DNA of 64,000 nucleotides from Albidovulum sp. (GTDB lineage: Bacteria; Pseudomonadota; Alphaproteobacteria; Rhodobacterales; Rhodobacteraceae). Location: assembly GCA_030837785.1 (NCBI GenBank), contig JAUQYA010000082.1, positions 1-64,000 on the forward strand. The letters are read 5' to 3'. The notes beneath the pieces are model-generated. The model did not search any database. It saw nothing but the letters and a program-made list of their open reading frames with translations, and was not told the DNA's origin. Within the stretch, counting starts at the first letter, position 1. Every line of letters starts with the position of its first letter. Made by a program: the position numbers and the translations under genes. Shown here piece by piece: positions 49,227 to 58,203 of this stretch.

Positions 49227-49774
49227 GCGCGGTCGGGTCCCCGGCCGGTTCCGGCGATGCGGAATTCCTCGCCCGCTGGCTTGAATCCGATCCCCTTGGT
49301 CTGGCCCGCCCACTTGCGGGAAAGCGCGATCAGGTGGAGCGCCGCCGCCGCCGCCCCGCCGCCCTTGTCCTGGCCCGCCGGGTCGGCCCGCACCACCGCC
49401 TGCTCGCGGGTCTCGACCGTCAGGATGCCGTTGCCGAGGCAGGCGCCCTGCAACCCGAGGAGCATCAGCCCGCGCGAGCTGTCGTTGCACACCGTGTCGT
49501 AGTGCGTGGTCTCGCCCCGGATCACGCAGCCGAGCGCCACGAAGCCGTCGTAGTTCGACATCCGGAAGGCAAGCCCGATCGCCGCCGGCACCTCGAGCGC
49601 GCCCGGAACCTCCACCAGGTCCGCCGTCGCGCCCGCCCTGGCCGCCACGGCCCGCGCGCCGGCCACGAGATCGTCGGCGATGTCCTTGTAGTAGGGCGCG
49701 ACGACGATCAGAAGCTTCACCGGCTTGTCGAAGGCCGGCAGGTCAAGGATGTGGTGGGTCTCGTGTCCGGCCAT
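49223..49774 (-). CDS. ribH: 6,7-dimethyl-8-ribityllumazine synthase
   Basis: A 183-residue lumazine synthase that condenses the pyrimidine and dihydroxybutanone phosphate precursors in riboflavin synthesis. Motifs are the N-terminal LLIVVAPYYKDI, VPGALEVPAAIG, GCVIRGETTHYDTV (His and Arg of the active site) and GILTVETREQA. The C-terminus is extended by about 25 residues (GFKPAGEEFRIAG) compared with the usual length. The gene lies between ribBA-like and nusB with tight overlaps, indicating one operon. Confidence 0.95.
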   Translation of the reverse strand: MAGHETHHILDLPAFDKPVKLLIVVAPYYKDIADDLVAGARAVAARAGATADLVEVPGALEVPAAIGLAFRMSNYDGFVALGCVIRGETTHYDTVCNDSSRGLMLLGLQGACLGNGILTVETREQAVVRADPAGQDKGGGAAAAALHLIALSRKWAGQTKGIGFKPAGEEFRIAGTGRGPDRA

Positions 49775-49777
49775 GTC

Positions 49778-50872
49778 TCAGCCCCTGGTGATGGGCCGCG
49801 TGCCCACGATCTGGAGGTCGTAGGCATCGAGCCCGAGATAGCGCGTCAGCGGCGAATCGGTCAGCAGGACCAGCTGTCTCAGCCCCATCGTCGACAGGAT
49901 CTGGGCGCCGAGCCCGGTCTGCTTGATGGTGCGCGGACCTTCGTCCTCCTCGACGATCAGCTTGGCCTGCGGGTCGCGGAACAGGCAGACGGCGCCCCGC
50001 CCCTCCTCGGCGATGATCCGCATGGCGCGGGCAAGCTCGCCCTCGGGCGCGGGCCCGAGTGCCAGAACGTCCTCGATCACGTTCAGCGAATGGGTGCGGA
50101 CCAGCACCGGCTCGGGCGTGGTGATGTCGCCCTTCGTCAGCACGACATGCTCGGTGCCTTCCGTCACGTCGGTGAAGATGCGCATGGTCCAGTCGCCGCC
50201 GTAGGCCGAGGTGACGGTCTTGCGCAGCGTCTCGCGCACGAGGTTGTCGTGGCGGCGGCGGTAGGCGATGAGGTCCGAGATCGTGCCGACCTTCAGCCCA
50301 TGCTTCTGCGCGAAGGTCACGAGGTCGGGCAGCCGCGCCATCGTGCCGTCCTCGTTCATGATCTCGCAGATCACGCCCGCGGGGTTCAGCCCGGCAAGCC
50401 GGGCGATGTCGGTCGCGGCCTCGGTATGACCCGCCCGCACCAGGACCCCGCCGTCGCGGGCGCGCAGGGGAAAGATGTGGCCCGGCGTGGCGATGTCGGC
50501 CGGCCCCTTCGTCGGGTCGATGGCGACGGCGACGGTCAGCGCCCGGTCATGCGCCGAAATGCCGGTCGAGACGCCCTCGCGCGCCTCGATCGAGACGGTG
50601 AAGGCGGTCTCGTGGCGCGAGGAGTTCTTGGCCGACATGAGTTGCAGGCCCAGGGCCTCGATCCTCTGGGAGGAGAGCGTCAGGCAGATCAGCCCGCGCC
50701 CGTGCGTCGCCATGAAGTTGATCGCGTTCGGCGTGCACATCTGCGCGGGGATGACGAGGTCGCCCTCGTTCTCGCGGTCCTCGTGATCGACGAGGATGAA
50801 CATGCGCCCGTTGCGCGCCTCGTCGATGATCTCCTCGGTCGAGGATATGGCGGCGGTAAGGTCGTCGGTCAT
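49778..50872 (-). CDS. ribB: RibB (3,4-dihydroxy-2-butanone-4-phosphate synthase) with Cys-less GTP cyclohydrolase II-like domain
   Basis: A 364-residue protein of the riboflavin pathway. The N-terminal DHBP synthase domain (about 1-205) has the metal and substrate motifs DHEDRENEGDL, ISAHDRA, and GHTEAATDIARLAGL. The C-terminal part has the GTP cyclohydrolase II fold, but its zinc motif C-x10-C-x-C is gone: that region reads RTHSLNVIEDVL. The second domain should therefore not have cyclohydrolase activity. GTP cyclohydrolase must be encoded elsewhere. The gene ends three bases before ribH begins. Confidence 0.93.
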   Translation of the reverse strand: MTDDLTAAISSTEEIIDEARNGRMFILVDHEDRENEGDLVIPAQMCTPNAINFMATHGRGLICLTLSSQRIEALGLQLMSAKNSSRHETAFTVSIEAREGVSTGISAHDRALTVAVAIDPTKGPADIATPGHIFPLRARDGGVLVRAGHTEAATDIARLAGLNPAGVICEIMNEDGTMARLPDLVTFAQKHGLKVGTISDLIAYRRRHDNLVRETLRKTVTSAYGGDWTMRIFTDVTEGTEHVVLTKGDITTPEPVLVRTHSLNVIEDVLALGPAPEGELARAMRIIAEEGRGAVCLFRDPQAKLIVEEDEGPRTIKQTGLGAQILSTMGLRQLVLLTDSPLTRYLGLDAYDLQIVGTRPITRG

Positions 50873-50975
50873 GGTGCCCGTCCCGTTGAGCGCGCGCCCG
50901 GTCCGGCGCGTCGGCTGTCTTTCCGTGCCCCGCGATAGCCGAAGCGGCGGGGCTTGGCCAGTGCGGAGCGGAGGT

Positions 50976-51578
50976 TCAGGGGCGCACGGAGAGGGCGCGG
51001 CCGAAATACCGGTCCGCCGGAACGAAGCCCGCGAGCCGCGCCGCCCCCACCCAGTCGCGTTCGAGCGCGGTCTCTCCGATCAGGAGAACCCGGTCGGCAG
51101 GTGCCCTTCCCTCGGCCAGAAGGCCGAGGATCGCCGCCCGCGTCCCGCCCCAGCCATCGGCGAGGCCCGGCGCCCGGGCGGCCGCGTCGACGGCGACGCC
51201 CTGCCCGGCCAGCGCCCGGCGCACATCGCCCGGGTCGAGCGGCGGCTGCGCCGCGACCAGCCGGCAGATGCCGCGCGCCGCAGCGAGCTTCGCGGCATCC
51301 GCCGCCGCCAGCCGGTCGCGCTCGCGCAGGAGCCTGAGCGCATTGGTCGAGAAGAGGAAGGCCACGAGGTCGTGCCCGGTGGTGGCGCGCACCCCGGCAT
51401 AGGTCTTGTAGTCGAGCCCGATCTCGGCCGCGCGCCGCACATGCAGCCGCACGATCTCCACCGGAAGCTTCGGCAGGAGCGCCGCCCGCGCCTCGCGCCA
51501 GCAATGCCGCCGCCAGCTTGCGCCGGGCTCGAGCGTGGGGCCGAGGTTGTGGCCGGGACCTGCCGCAGGTCTGCTCAT
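50976..51578 (-). CDS. Unrecognised conserved-looking protein in the rib operon
   Basis: A 200-residue soluble protein between ribE and ribB in the same direction. It is helical, with ARAALLPKLPVEIVRLHVRRAAEIGLDYKTYAGVRATTGHDLVAFLFSTNAL in the middle and a C-terminal alpha/beta part (VLLIGETALERDWVGAARLAGF). No known motif is present. The start overlaps the ribE stop by four bases. A link to flavin metabolism is implied only by location. Confidence 0.72.
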   Translation of the reverse strand: MSRPAAGPGHNLGPTLEPGASWRRHCWREARAALLPKLPVEIVRLHVRRAAEIGLDYKTYAGVRATTGHDLVAFLFSTNALRLLRERDRLAAADAAKLAAARGICRLVAAQPPLDPGDVRRALAGQGVAVDAAARAPGLADGWGGTRAAILGLLAEGRAPADRVLLIGETALERDWVGAARLAGFVPADRYFGRALSVRP

Positions 51579-52183
51579 GTTCCCGACCAATCCCTCAGCC
51601 GCGCGACATAGCGCGCCAGCGTGTCGATCTCGATGTTCACCAGGTCGCCCACCCTGGCCTCCCCCCAGGTCGTCACCGCCTTGGTATGGGGGATGATGTT
51701 GACGCCGAACTCCGCGCCCCTGACCTCGTTGACGGTGAGCGAGGTGCCGTTCAAGGCGACCGAGCCTTTCGGCGCGATGAACCCCGCCAGCGCCTCGGAG
51801 GCGCGGAAGGTGAAGCGGGTGGAGGCGCCCTCGTCGTGCATCTCCACGATCTCGGCCACGCCATCGACATGGCCCGAGACGATGTGCCCGCCCAGCTCGT
51901 CGCCCACCCTCAGGGCACGCTCCAGGTTCAGCCGGCGGCCGACATGCCAGCCATTCCGGCCGATGTTGGTCTTCGACACGGTCTCGGCCGAGATTTCCAC
52001 GTCGAACCAGCCGCGGGGATCTGTCCCGGTGGCCACGACCGTCAGACAGACGCCGTCGCAGGCGATCGAGGCGCCGATGTCGACCGACTCCACGTCGTAA
52101 CGGGTGGCGATGCGCGCCCGCAGGTCGCCCTGCCGCTCCAGCGCCAGAACCTCGCCCATGTCGGTGATGATGCCGGTGAACAT
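51575..52183 (-). CDS. ribE: Riboflavin synthase alpha chain
   Basis: A 202-residue riboflavin synthase. Two tandem beta-barrel repeats: the first starts MFTGIITDMGEV and includes SIACDGVCLTVV and FDVEISAETV; the second includes GGHIVSGHVDGVAEI, GSVALNGTSLTVNEV and INIIPHTKAVTTWG-like FGVNIIPHT. It forms riboflavin from two lumazines. The gene is the first of the ribE-ribH-nusB run; a 307-base gap separates it from the divergent capsule genes. Confidence 0.96.
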   Translation of the reverse strand: MFTGIITDMGEVLALERQGDLRARIATRYDVESVDIGASIACDGVCLTVVATGTDPRGWFDVEISAETVSKTNIGRNGWHVGRRLNLERALRVGDELGGHIVSGHVDGVAEIVEMHDEGASTRFTFRASEALAGFIAPKGSVALNGTSLTVNEVRGAEFGVNIIPHTKAVTTWGEARVGDLVNIEIDTLARYVARLRDWSGT

Positions 52184-52490
52184 CGCGCAACTCCCCTTTG
52201 CCCCTGCCTACCCCCTGCCCCGCGATGCCGCAAGGGCGCGCGGGCGGGACGGAAAAGGGCGGACGGTCCGGCAAGGGGGCGGGCGAGACGGGTGGAGGCG
52301 TCTGCAATGACCTTTGTGACTGCCCCCTTCCCCGCCCGGGCCAGTCGACCGGGCGAAAGGGGGGCCGACCCTGCAACGGTTGTCCTTCTGGTGACATCGC
52401 CGGCCCCCCGCCCGGGCCGGGATCTCACAGAAGACGCCGCAGCGGCAGAACACCCGTGACACGGCGACCGAAAGCGCCGACAAGGGGCGC
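52184..52490. other. Intergenic region between ribE and the capsule genes
   Basis: About 307 bases between divergent ribE and kpsS, where promoters of both must lie. I looked for an FMN riboswitch upstream of ribE and saw none of its conserved elements. Long C-rich and G-rich runs are present but no clear operator. No gene is supported. Confidence 0.6.
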
Positions 52491-53798
52491 ATGCAGGAGG
52501 CGATGGGCACAGCGGGCAACCGCCGGACGGGACGCCGGTTCCTGATGCTCCAGGGACCGCATGGGCCGTTCTTCCGCCAGCTCGGCACGATGCTGGACGC
52601 CGCCGGCGCCGAGGTCTGGCGGGTGGGCTTCAACCGCGGCGACGAGATTTTCTGGGGCCGCGCGGGCTATCTTCCCTTCACCGGCCGGCCCGAGGACTGG
52701 CCGGCCACCTGTGCCGGCCACCTCGACCGGCTCGGCATCACCGATCTCGTCCTTTACGGCGACGCGCGGCCGGTCCACGCCGAGGCGGTGCGCGAGGCGA
52801 CGGCGCGCGGGATCACCGTCCATGTCTTCGAGGAAGGCTATCTGCGCCCCTATTGGGCGACCTACGAACGCGGCGGGTCGAACGGGCATTCCCGGCTGAT
52901 GGCGCTCTCGGTGGCCGAGATGCGCGCCGCCCTCGCGCGCACCGAGATGGAGATGCCGAAGGCCCCCGCCCGCTGGGGCGACATGCGCGAACATATCTTC
53001 TACGGCGCGCTCTACCATTTCTTCGTCCTGGCGATGAACCGGCGCTACCGCGGTTTCCGCCCCCATCGCGGCGTCACCGTGGCCGAGGAATTCCGGCTCT
53101 ACCTGCGACGGCTCCTGTTCCTGCCGCGCCACCGGCTGGAACGCCGGCTCGCGACCTGGCGCATCCGGCGCGGCACCTTTCCCTATCACCTGGTGCTCCT
53201 GCAACTGGAGCATGACGCGAGCTTCCGGGCGCATTCCGACTTCGGCTCGCAGACCGATTTCGTCACGCTCTGCCTCGAAGGTTTCGCCGCCGGGGCGCCG
53301 TGCCACCACCACCTCGTCTTCAAGGCCCATCCGCTCGAGGACAACCGGGCGGTAATCGACCGCGTCGTCCGTGACGGCGCCCGCGCGCTCGGCCTGTTGC
53401 GGCGCGTCCATTTCGTCCGCGGCGGCAAGCTCGCCCGGCTTCTCGAAGGGGCAAGGACGGCGGTCACGGTGAATTCCACCGCCGGCCAGCAGGTGCTGTG
53501 GCGCGGCCTGCCGCTGCGCGCCTTCGGCCGCGCGGTCTATTCGAAGCCCGAATTCGTCTCGTCCCAGACGCTGCCGGACTTCTTCGCCGACCCCCGCCGC
53601 CCCGACCAGCGCGCCTACCGCGACTATCGCCAGTACCTGCTCGAAACCTCGCAACTGCCGGGCGGCTTCTATTCCGCGCGCGGCCGGCGCTACCTGCTGC
53701 GGCAGGTCGTCGACATGATCCTTGCCCCCCACGACCCCTACGACGCATTGCCGCAGGGGAAAGCGGCGCCGCGGCAACAGTTGCCGGCGCGCGCCTAG
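52491..53798 (+). CDS. kpsS: KpsS-like capsule polysaccharide export/synthesis protein
   Basis: A 435-residue KpsS/LipB-type glycosyltransferase that adds the Kdo linker at the start of group 2 capsule chains on a lipid anchor. Segments include FLMLQGPHGPFFRQLG, FNRGDEIFW near the N-terminus, HVFEEGYLRPYWATYERGG, HLVFKAHPLEDNRAV and TVNSTAGQQVLW. The two in-frame ATG codons (52491 and 52503) both have weak ribosome sites. The next two genes read the same way. Confidence 0.9.
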   Translation: MQEAMGTAGNRRTGRRFLMLQGPHGPFFRQLGTMLDAAGAEVWRVGFNRGDEIFWGRAGYLPFTGRPEDWPATCAGHLDRLGITDLVLYGDARPVHAEAVREATARGITVHVFEEGYLRPYWATYERGGSNGHSRLMALSVAEMRAALARTEMEMPKAPARWGDMREHIFYGALYHFFVLAMNRRYRGFRPHRGVTVAEEFRLYLRRLLFLPRHRLERRLATWRIRRGTFPYHLVLLQLEHDASFRAHSDFGSQTDFVTLCLEGFAAGAPCHHHLVFKAHPLEDNRAVIDRVVRDGARALGLLRRVHFVRGGKLARLLEGARTAVTVNSTAGQQVLWRGLPLRAFGRAVYSKPEFVSSQTLPDFFADPRRPDQRAYRDYRQYLLETSQLPGGFYSARGRRYLLRQVVDMILAPHDPYDALPQGKAAPRQQLPARA

Positions 53799-53876
53799 AA
53801 CCTCTGGAAAAACCCCGGCGGTTTCTTTAGGCTCGCCTCCGGTTGAGGCAGTTTCCCGTCAAGAGGAGCCCGAGCG

Positions 53877-55007
53877 TTGAAGATGGCAACGACCCGCTGG
53901 GCGCGCGGCTTGGCCCTTCTGGCTGTCGTCAGCACCGCTTCGGCCTGCGGCCTGCCGCGCTCGGGCCCGACCGAGCGCGAGATCTACAAGAGCTCCGTGC
54001 TCCAGCAGGGCGACGCCTTCGTCGTCACCGTCAACGCCGATGTCGCGCGCCTGGCGTCGCAGAACCCGCCGCTCAGCTTCACCAACGGCTTCGTCGGCCC
54101 CGGCGTCGTCGGCTCCGACGAGATCCGGCCGGGCGACGTGCTGAACCTCTCGGTCTGGGAAAACGTCGACAACGGCCTTCTGGCCGACCAGGGGCTCAAT
54201 TCCACCCGGCTGCAGGAAGTGCAGGTCGACGGCGACGGCTACATCTTCGTGCCCTACGCGGGCCGCATCAAGGCCGCGGGCAACACGCCGGAGGCGCTGC
54301 GCCGGATCATCACCGGCAAGCTCGAGACCCAGACGCCGGACCCGCAGGTGACGGTGGCGCGCCTGTCGGGCGACGGGGCGACCGTCTCGGTGATGGGGGG
54401 CGTGGGCGCCCAGGGCGTCTATCCGATCGAGCGGCCCACGCGGACGCTCGCGGCGATGCTGGCCAAGGCCGGCGGGGTCGTCATCAAGCCCGAGATCGCG
54501 CAGGTCACGATCACCCGGGGCAAGCATACCAGCACGGTCTGGCTGACCGACCTTTACTCCGATCCGCGCAACGACGTGGCGCTTCGCCCCGGCGACACCA
54601 TCCTCGTCGACGAAGACCGCCGCGCCTTCACCGCGATGGGGGCGACGGGCGGCCAGAACCGCGTGCCCTTCGACACCCAGGAACTGTCGGTGATCGAGGC
54701 GATCGCCCAGGTCGGCGGCCTTGCCACCAACTTCGCCGATCCCCACGGCGTCTTCGTCCTGCGCGAGGAGCGCGCGGAGATCGCCAACGAGATCCTCGGC
54801 CGTGGCGATCTGTCCGGCGCCGTGCGGATGGCCTATGTCATCGACCTGACCGAACCGGGCGGCATCTTCAACGCGCGCGACTTCATGATCCGTGACAACG
54901 ACACGATCTATGTCACCGAGGCGCCCTACGTGCAGTGGCGCAAGACGCTGGCGGCCGTGACCGGGACCGCGAACTCCGCCAACGCGCTGACCAACGTCGC
55001 CGAATAA
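53877..55007 (+). CDS. Wza/KpsD-like outer membrane polysaccharide export lipoprotein
   Basis: A 376-residue lipoprotein. The signal ends with the lipobox TASAC, so Cys24 would be lipidated. The mature part has the polysaccharide-export domain (DEIRPGDVLNLSVWE, VDGDGYIFVPYAGRI) and two SLBB domains (VSVMGGVGAQGVYPI; ERPTRTLAAML; IVLVDEDRR-like LVDEDRRAFTAMGATG). It should form the outer membrane channel for capsule. The TTG start at 53877 has GAGGAG at a good distance; ATG at 53883 is the alternative. Its stop overlaps the start of kpsC (TAATG). Confidence 0.92.
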   Translation: MKMATTRWARGLALLAVVSTASACGLPRSGPTEREIYKSSVLQQGDAFVVTVNADVARLASQNPPLSFTNGFVGPGVVGSDEIRPGDVLNLSVWENVDNGLLADQGLNSTRLQEVQVDGDGYIFVPYAGRIKAAGNTPEALRRIITGKLETQTPDPQVTVARLSGDGATVSVMGGVGAQGVYPIERPTRTLAAMLAKAGGVVIKPEIAQVTITRGKHTSTVWLTDLYSDPRNDVALRPGDTILVDEDRRAFTAMGATGGQNRVPFDTQELSVIEAIAQVGGLATNFADPHGVFVLREERAEIANEILGRGDLSGAVRMAYVIDLTEPGGIFNARDFMIRDNDTIYVTEAPYVQWRKTLAAVTGTANSANALTNVAE

Positions 55008-57055
55008 TGGCCGGGGCGACCCAGGACGCAGCCGCCGGGGCCGCAGCCCGGCGGCTTTTCGTCTTTTCCGGCGGCTTCCTGACCCGGCCCCGCATCCGCC
55101 GCATCCTGACGCTTTCGGGCTACGAACTTCACCTTGGCAAGCCCGCGGGGCCGGAAGACCGGATCGGCGTCTGGGGCCGCAGCCCGACCGCGCCCAGGGG
55201 CGAGGCGGTGGGCGGATGGACCGGCGCGCCGGTTGTCCGCGTCGAGGACGCCTTCCTGCGCTCGGTCCGCCCCGGGCGCGAGGGGGCGGAACCGCCGATC
55301 GGCCTTCTCATCGACGACATCGGCGTGCATTTCGATTCCTCGAAGGCGTCGCGGCTGGAACGCATCCTCGCCACCGACCGGCTCGACGACGGGGCGATCC
55401 TGGCCCGGGCGCGCGACGGGATCGAACGGCTGAAGGCCGCGCATCTGTCGAAATACAACGCCTTCGATCCAGCCCTGCCGGTGCCGGACCCCGGCTATGT
55501 GCTGGTGATCGACCAGACCCAGGGCGATGCCTCGATCGAATGGGGGGGTGCCTCGGCCTCCACCTTCCGCGAGATGCTGGTCTTCGCGCAGGAAGAACAT
55601 CCCGGCGCCCGCATCGTCATCAAGACCCACCCCGAGACCGCCGCCGGCAAGCGGCCGGGGCACTACAACGGCGGCCACGCGCACGGGCGCATCTCGCTGC
55701 TCGAGACCCCGGTCTCGCCCTGGAAGCTGATGGAGGGGGCGGTCGGGGTCTATACCGTCTCGTCCCAGCTGGGGTTCGAGGCGATCATGGCCGGCCACAG
55801 GCCCCGCGTCTTCGGCCAGCCGTTCTATGCCGGCTGGGGGCTGACCGCCGACGAGAATCCGGTCGCCCGGCGGGAGCGGAAGCTGACCCGCGCCCAGCTC
55901 TTCGCCGCGGCGATGATCCTCGCGCCCGCCTGGTATGACCCCTGCCGCGACCGCCTGTGCAGCTTCGAGGAGGCGGTGGACCAGTTCGAGGCCGAGGTCC
56001 ACGCCTTCCGCGAGGACCGGCACGGCCATGTCGCGGTCGGCATGCGGCTCTGGAAGCGGCCGCACCTGCAAAGGGCCTTCGGACGGGAAAGGCCGGTGGT
56101 GTTCGAGAACGATCCCACCCGCGCCGTGGCGAAGGCGCGCGCCGAGGGGCGCGGGCTTATGGTCTGGGGCGCCGCCGACACCGGGACGCTGGCGGCGCCC
56201 GATGTCCCGCTCCGGCGGGTGGAGGACGGCTTCCTGCGCTCGCGCGGGCTCGGGGCGGATCTGGTGCCGCCGCTGTCGCTCGTCGCCGACCCGGTCGGCA
56301 TCTACTATGACCCGGCGGCGGAATGCGCGCTGGAGCGGCTGGTGGCGGCAGGCCCCCCGCCGGGCGGCGAGCGGCGCGCCGAACGGCTCATTGCCCGGAT
56401 CGCGCGGGCGGGCCTGACGAAATACAACCTCGAGCCGGAGGCGCTGCCGGAGCTTCCGGCGGGCCACCGCATCCTCGTGCCCGGTCAGGTCGAGGACGAC
56501 GCCTCGATCCGCCTCGGCGCGGGACGGGAACACACGAACCTCGCGCTGCTCGAACGGGTGCGCGCGGAAAACCCCGGTGCCGTCCTGGTCTACAAGCCGC
56601 ACCCGGACGTCGAGGCGGGGCTCCGGCCCGGCGCGGTGCAGCCGGAGGCGGCCGGGCGCCTGGCGGATGTCATCGTCCGCAACGCCAGCCCCGCGACGCT
56701 CATCGAACATGTCGACGAGGTCTGGACCATCACCTCGACGCTGGGCTTCGAGGCGCTCTTGAGGGGCAGGCCCGTGACCTGCCTCGGCATGCCGTTCTAC
56801 GCCGGCTGGGGCCTGACCCGCGACCTCTTCCCCGAACCGCCCCGGCGGCGGGCAAGGCCCGGCCTCGCGGCCTTCGTCCACGCGGCCCTCATCGCCTATC
56901 CGCGCTATGTCGACCCGGTGACCGGCCTGCCCTGTCCGGCGGAAGTGATCGTCGATCGCCTGTCCCGCCACGAACTCCCCGCGGCCGGGCGGGCCAACCG
57001 GCTGCTGTCGAAACTGCAGGGGCTTTTTGCCAGCCACGCCCGGCTCTGGCGCTGA
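55007..57055 (+). CDS. kpsC: KpsC-like capsule linker glycosyltransferase with two tandem domains
   Basis: A 682-residue protein with two related halves (about 20-335 and 350-680). Each carries the family pattern EDGFLRS or EDAFLRS, a GxxxxYYDP or VHFDSS segment, LVIDQTQGDASIEWGG-type strands, KTHPET or KPHPDVEAG, and FYAGWGL. KpsC adds two Kdo residues of the capsule lipid linker using separate domains. It starts inside the stop of the export lipoprotein gene. It ends 51 bases before ribD on the other strand. Confidence 0.93.
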   Translation: MAGATQDAAAGAAARRLFVFSGGFLTRPRIRRILTLSGYELHLGKPAGPEDRIGVWGRSPTAPRGEAVGGWTGAPVVRVEDAFLRSVRPGREGAEPPIGLLIDDIGVHFDSSKASRLERILATDRLDDGAILARARDGIERLKAAHLSKYNAFDPALPVPDPGYVLVIDQTQGDASIEWGGASASTFREMLVFAQEEHPGARIVIKTHPETAAGKRPGHYNGGHAHGRISLLETPVSPWKLMEGAVGVYTVSSQLGFEAIMAGHRPRVFGQPFYAGWGLTADENPVARRERKLTRAQLFAAAMILAPAWYDPCRDRLCSFEEAVDQFEAEVHAFREDRHGHVAVGMRLWKRPHLQRAFGRERPVVFENDPTRAVAKARAEGRGLMVWGAADTGTLAAPDVPLRRVEDGFLRSRGLGADLVPPLSLVADPVGIYYDPAAECALERLVAAGPPPGGERRAERLIARIARAGLTKYNLEPEALPELPAGHRILVPGQVEDDASIRLGAGREHTNLALLERVRAENPGAVLVYKPHPDVEAGLRPGAVQPEAAGRLADVIVRNASPATLIEHVDEVWTITSTLGFEALLRGRPVTCLGMPFYAGWGLTRDLFPEPPRRRARPGLAAFVHAALIAYPRYVDPVTGLPCPAEVIVDRLSRHELPAAGRANRLLSKLQGLFASHARLWR

Positions 57056-57063
57056 GGGCGGGA

Positions 57064-57082
57064 GCCTCCGGCGGGGGTATTT
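57064..57082 (+). repeat. Dispersed 19-bp repeat after the kpsC gene (copy 2)
   Basis: GCCTCCGGCGGGGGTATTT, matching the segment after the DNA ligase gene (21378-21396) in 17 of 19 bases. Both follow a stop codon by about 10 bases on the same strand. Confidence 0.6.
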
Positions 57083-57105
57083 CGGGCAACGAAGAAGCGG
57101 CGGGA

Positions 57106-58203
57106 TCAGTCGCGCCACCAGAAGCTGAGCGTGTCGGCGCCGATCTGCTCGACACCGCCCAGCCGGAAGCGCGGCGCGGCGGCGAGCGCCCCGAGCCCGA
57201 GCGCGCCGAGGGCGGGCCTGGCATCGGCGCCGAGCGCCACGCCGGCGGTGAAGAGCGCGATCTCGTCCACCAGCCCGGCGGCGAGGAGGGCTGCGGCGAA
57301 CTGCCCGCCGCCTTCGCAGAAGACCCGCGTCAGCCCGGCCGCGCCGAGGGCTGCGAGGATCGCGCCGGGGTCGAGCGCGCCCGAGGCCTCCGCCACCTCG
57401 ATCAGCCGCGCCCCGGTCGCCGCCCACGCCGCCCGCGCCCCCGCCGGGGCGGCGTGCCCGTGGACGAGCCAGACCGGCACCTCGCGCGCGCTCCGGCCGA
57501 GGTTGCCGCCGGGATCGAGATCGAGGCCGCGGGCCGCGACCACCCGCACCGGCTGGTGCGCGAACCCCAGGCCCCTGACCGTCAGCATCGGGTCATCCGC
57601 CCGCACTGTACCGGCGCCGACCATCACCGCGTCATGGTCCGCCCGCATCGCATGGACCCGCGCGCGGGCCCCGGGGCCGGTGATCCAGCGGCTTTCGCCC
57701 GAGGCGGTGGCGATCCGCCCGTCGAGGCTTGCCGCGAGCTTCAGCGTGACCATCGGCCGGCCTTCGGTCACGCGCCTGAGGAACCCCCGCTGCAGCGCGC
57801 GCGCCTCCTCCGCCAGAACGCCTTCGGCCACCACGATCCCGGCGGCGCGCAGCATCGCGTGGCCGCGCCCGCTGACGCGGGGATCGGGATCCTCCATCGC
57901 GGTGACGACGCGCGCGACCCCTGCCGCCACCAGCGCCTCGGCGCAGGGGGGCGTCCTGCCGTGGTGCGCGCAGGGCTCCAGCGTCACATAGGCAGTGGCG
58001 CCGCGCGCCGCCTGCCCCGCCGCCGCCAGCGCAACCGTCTCGGCATGGGGCCGCCCGCCCGGCTGGGTGAAGCCGCGGCCGACGACGCGGCCGCCCCCCA
58101 CCAGAACGCAGCCCACCGCCGGGTTGGGCCAGACCCGGCCCAGCCCGCGCCGGGCGAGGCCGAGGGCGTGGGCCATGTGGCGCCGGTCCTCCTCCGCGCT
58201 CAC
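57106..58203 (-). CDS. ribD: Bifunctional RibD (pyrimidine deaminase/reductase)
   Basis: A 365-residue bifunctional enzyme of riboflavin synthesis. The N-terminal zinc deaminase has HAETVALAAAG (HAE) and PCAHHGRTPPCAEAL. The C-terminal reductase (about 150-365) has VTLKLAASLDGRIATASGES and GGGQFAAALL. It converts the first pathway intermediate through deamination and ribose reduction. The start codon is GTG at 58203, overlapping the nrdR stop by four bases. The order nrdR-ribD with ribE-ribH-nusB separated by the capsule cluster is notable. Confidence 0.95.
   Translation of the reverse strand: MSAEEDRRHMAHALGLARRGLGRVWPNPAVGCVLVGGGRVVGRGFTQPGGRPHAETVALAAAGQAARGATAYVTLEPCAHHGRTPPCAEALVAAGVARVVTAMEDPDPRVSGRGHAMLRAAGIVVAEGVLAEEARALQRGFLRRVTEGRPMVTLKLAASLDGRIATASGESRWITGPGARARVHAMRADHDAVMVGAGTVRADDPMLTVRGLGFAHQPVRVVAARGLDLDPGGNLGRSAREVPVWLVHGHAAPAGARAAWAATGARLIEVAEASGALDPGAILAALGAAGLTRVFCEGGGQFAAALLAAGLVDEIALFTAGVALGADARPALGALGLGALAAAPRFRLGGVEQIGADTLSFWWRD

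Noticed and set aside
52184..52490. An FMN riboswitch upstream of ribE
   Set aside because: None of the conserved RFN elements (such as the GGGGCAGGGTGAAA block) is present on either strand.
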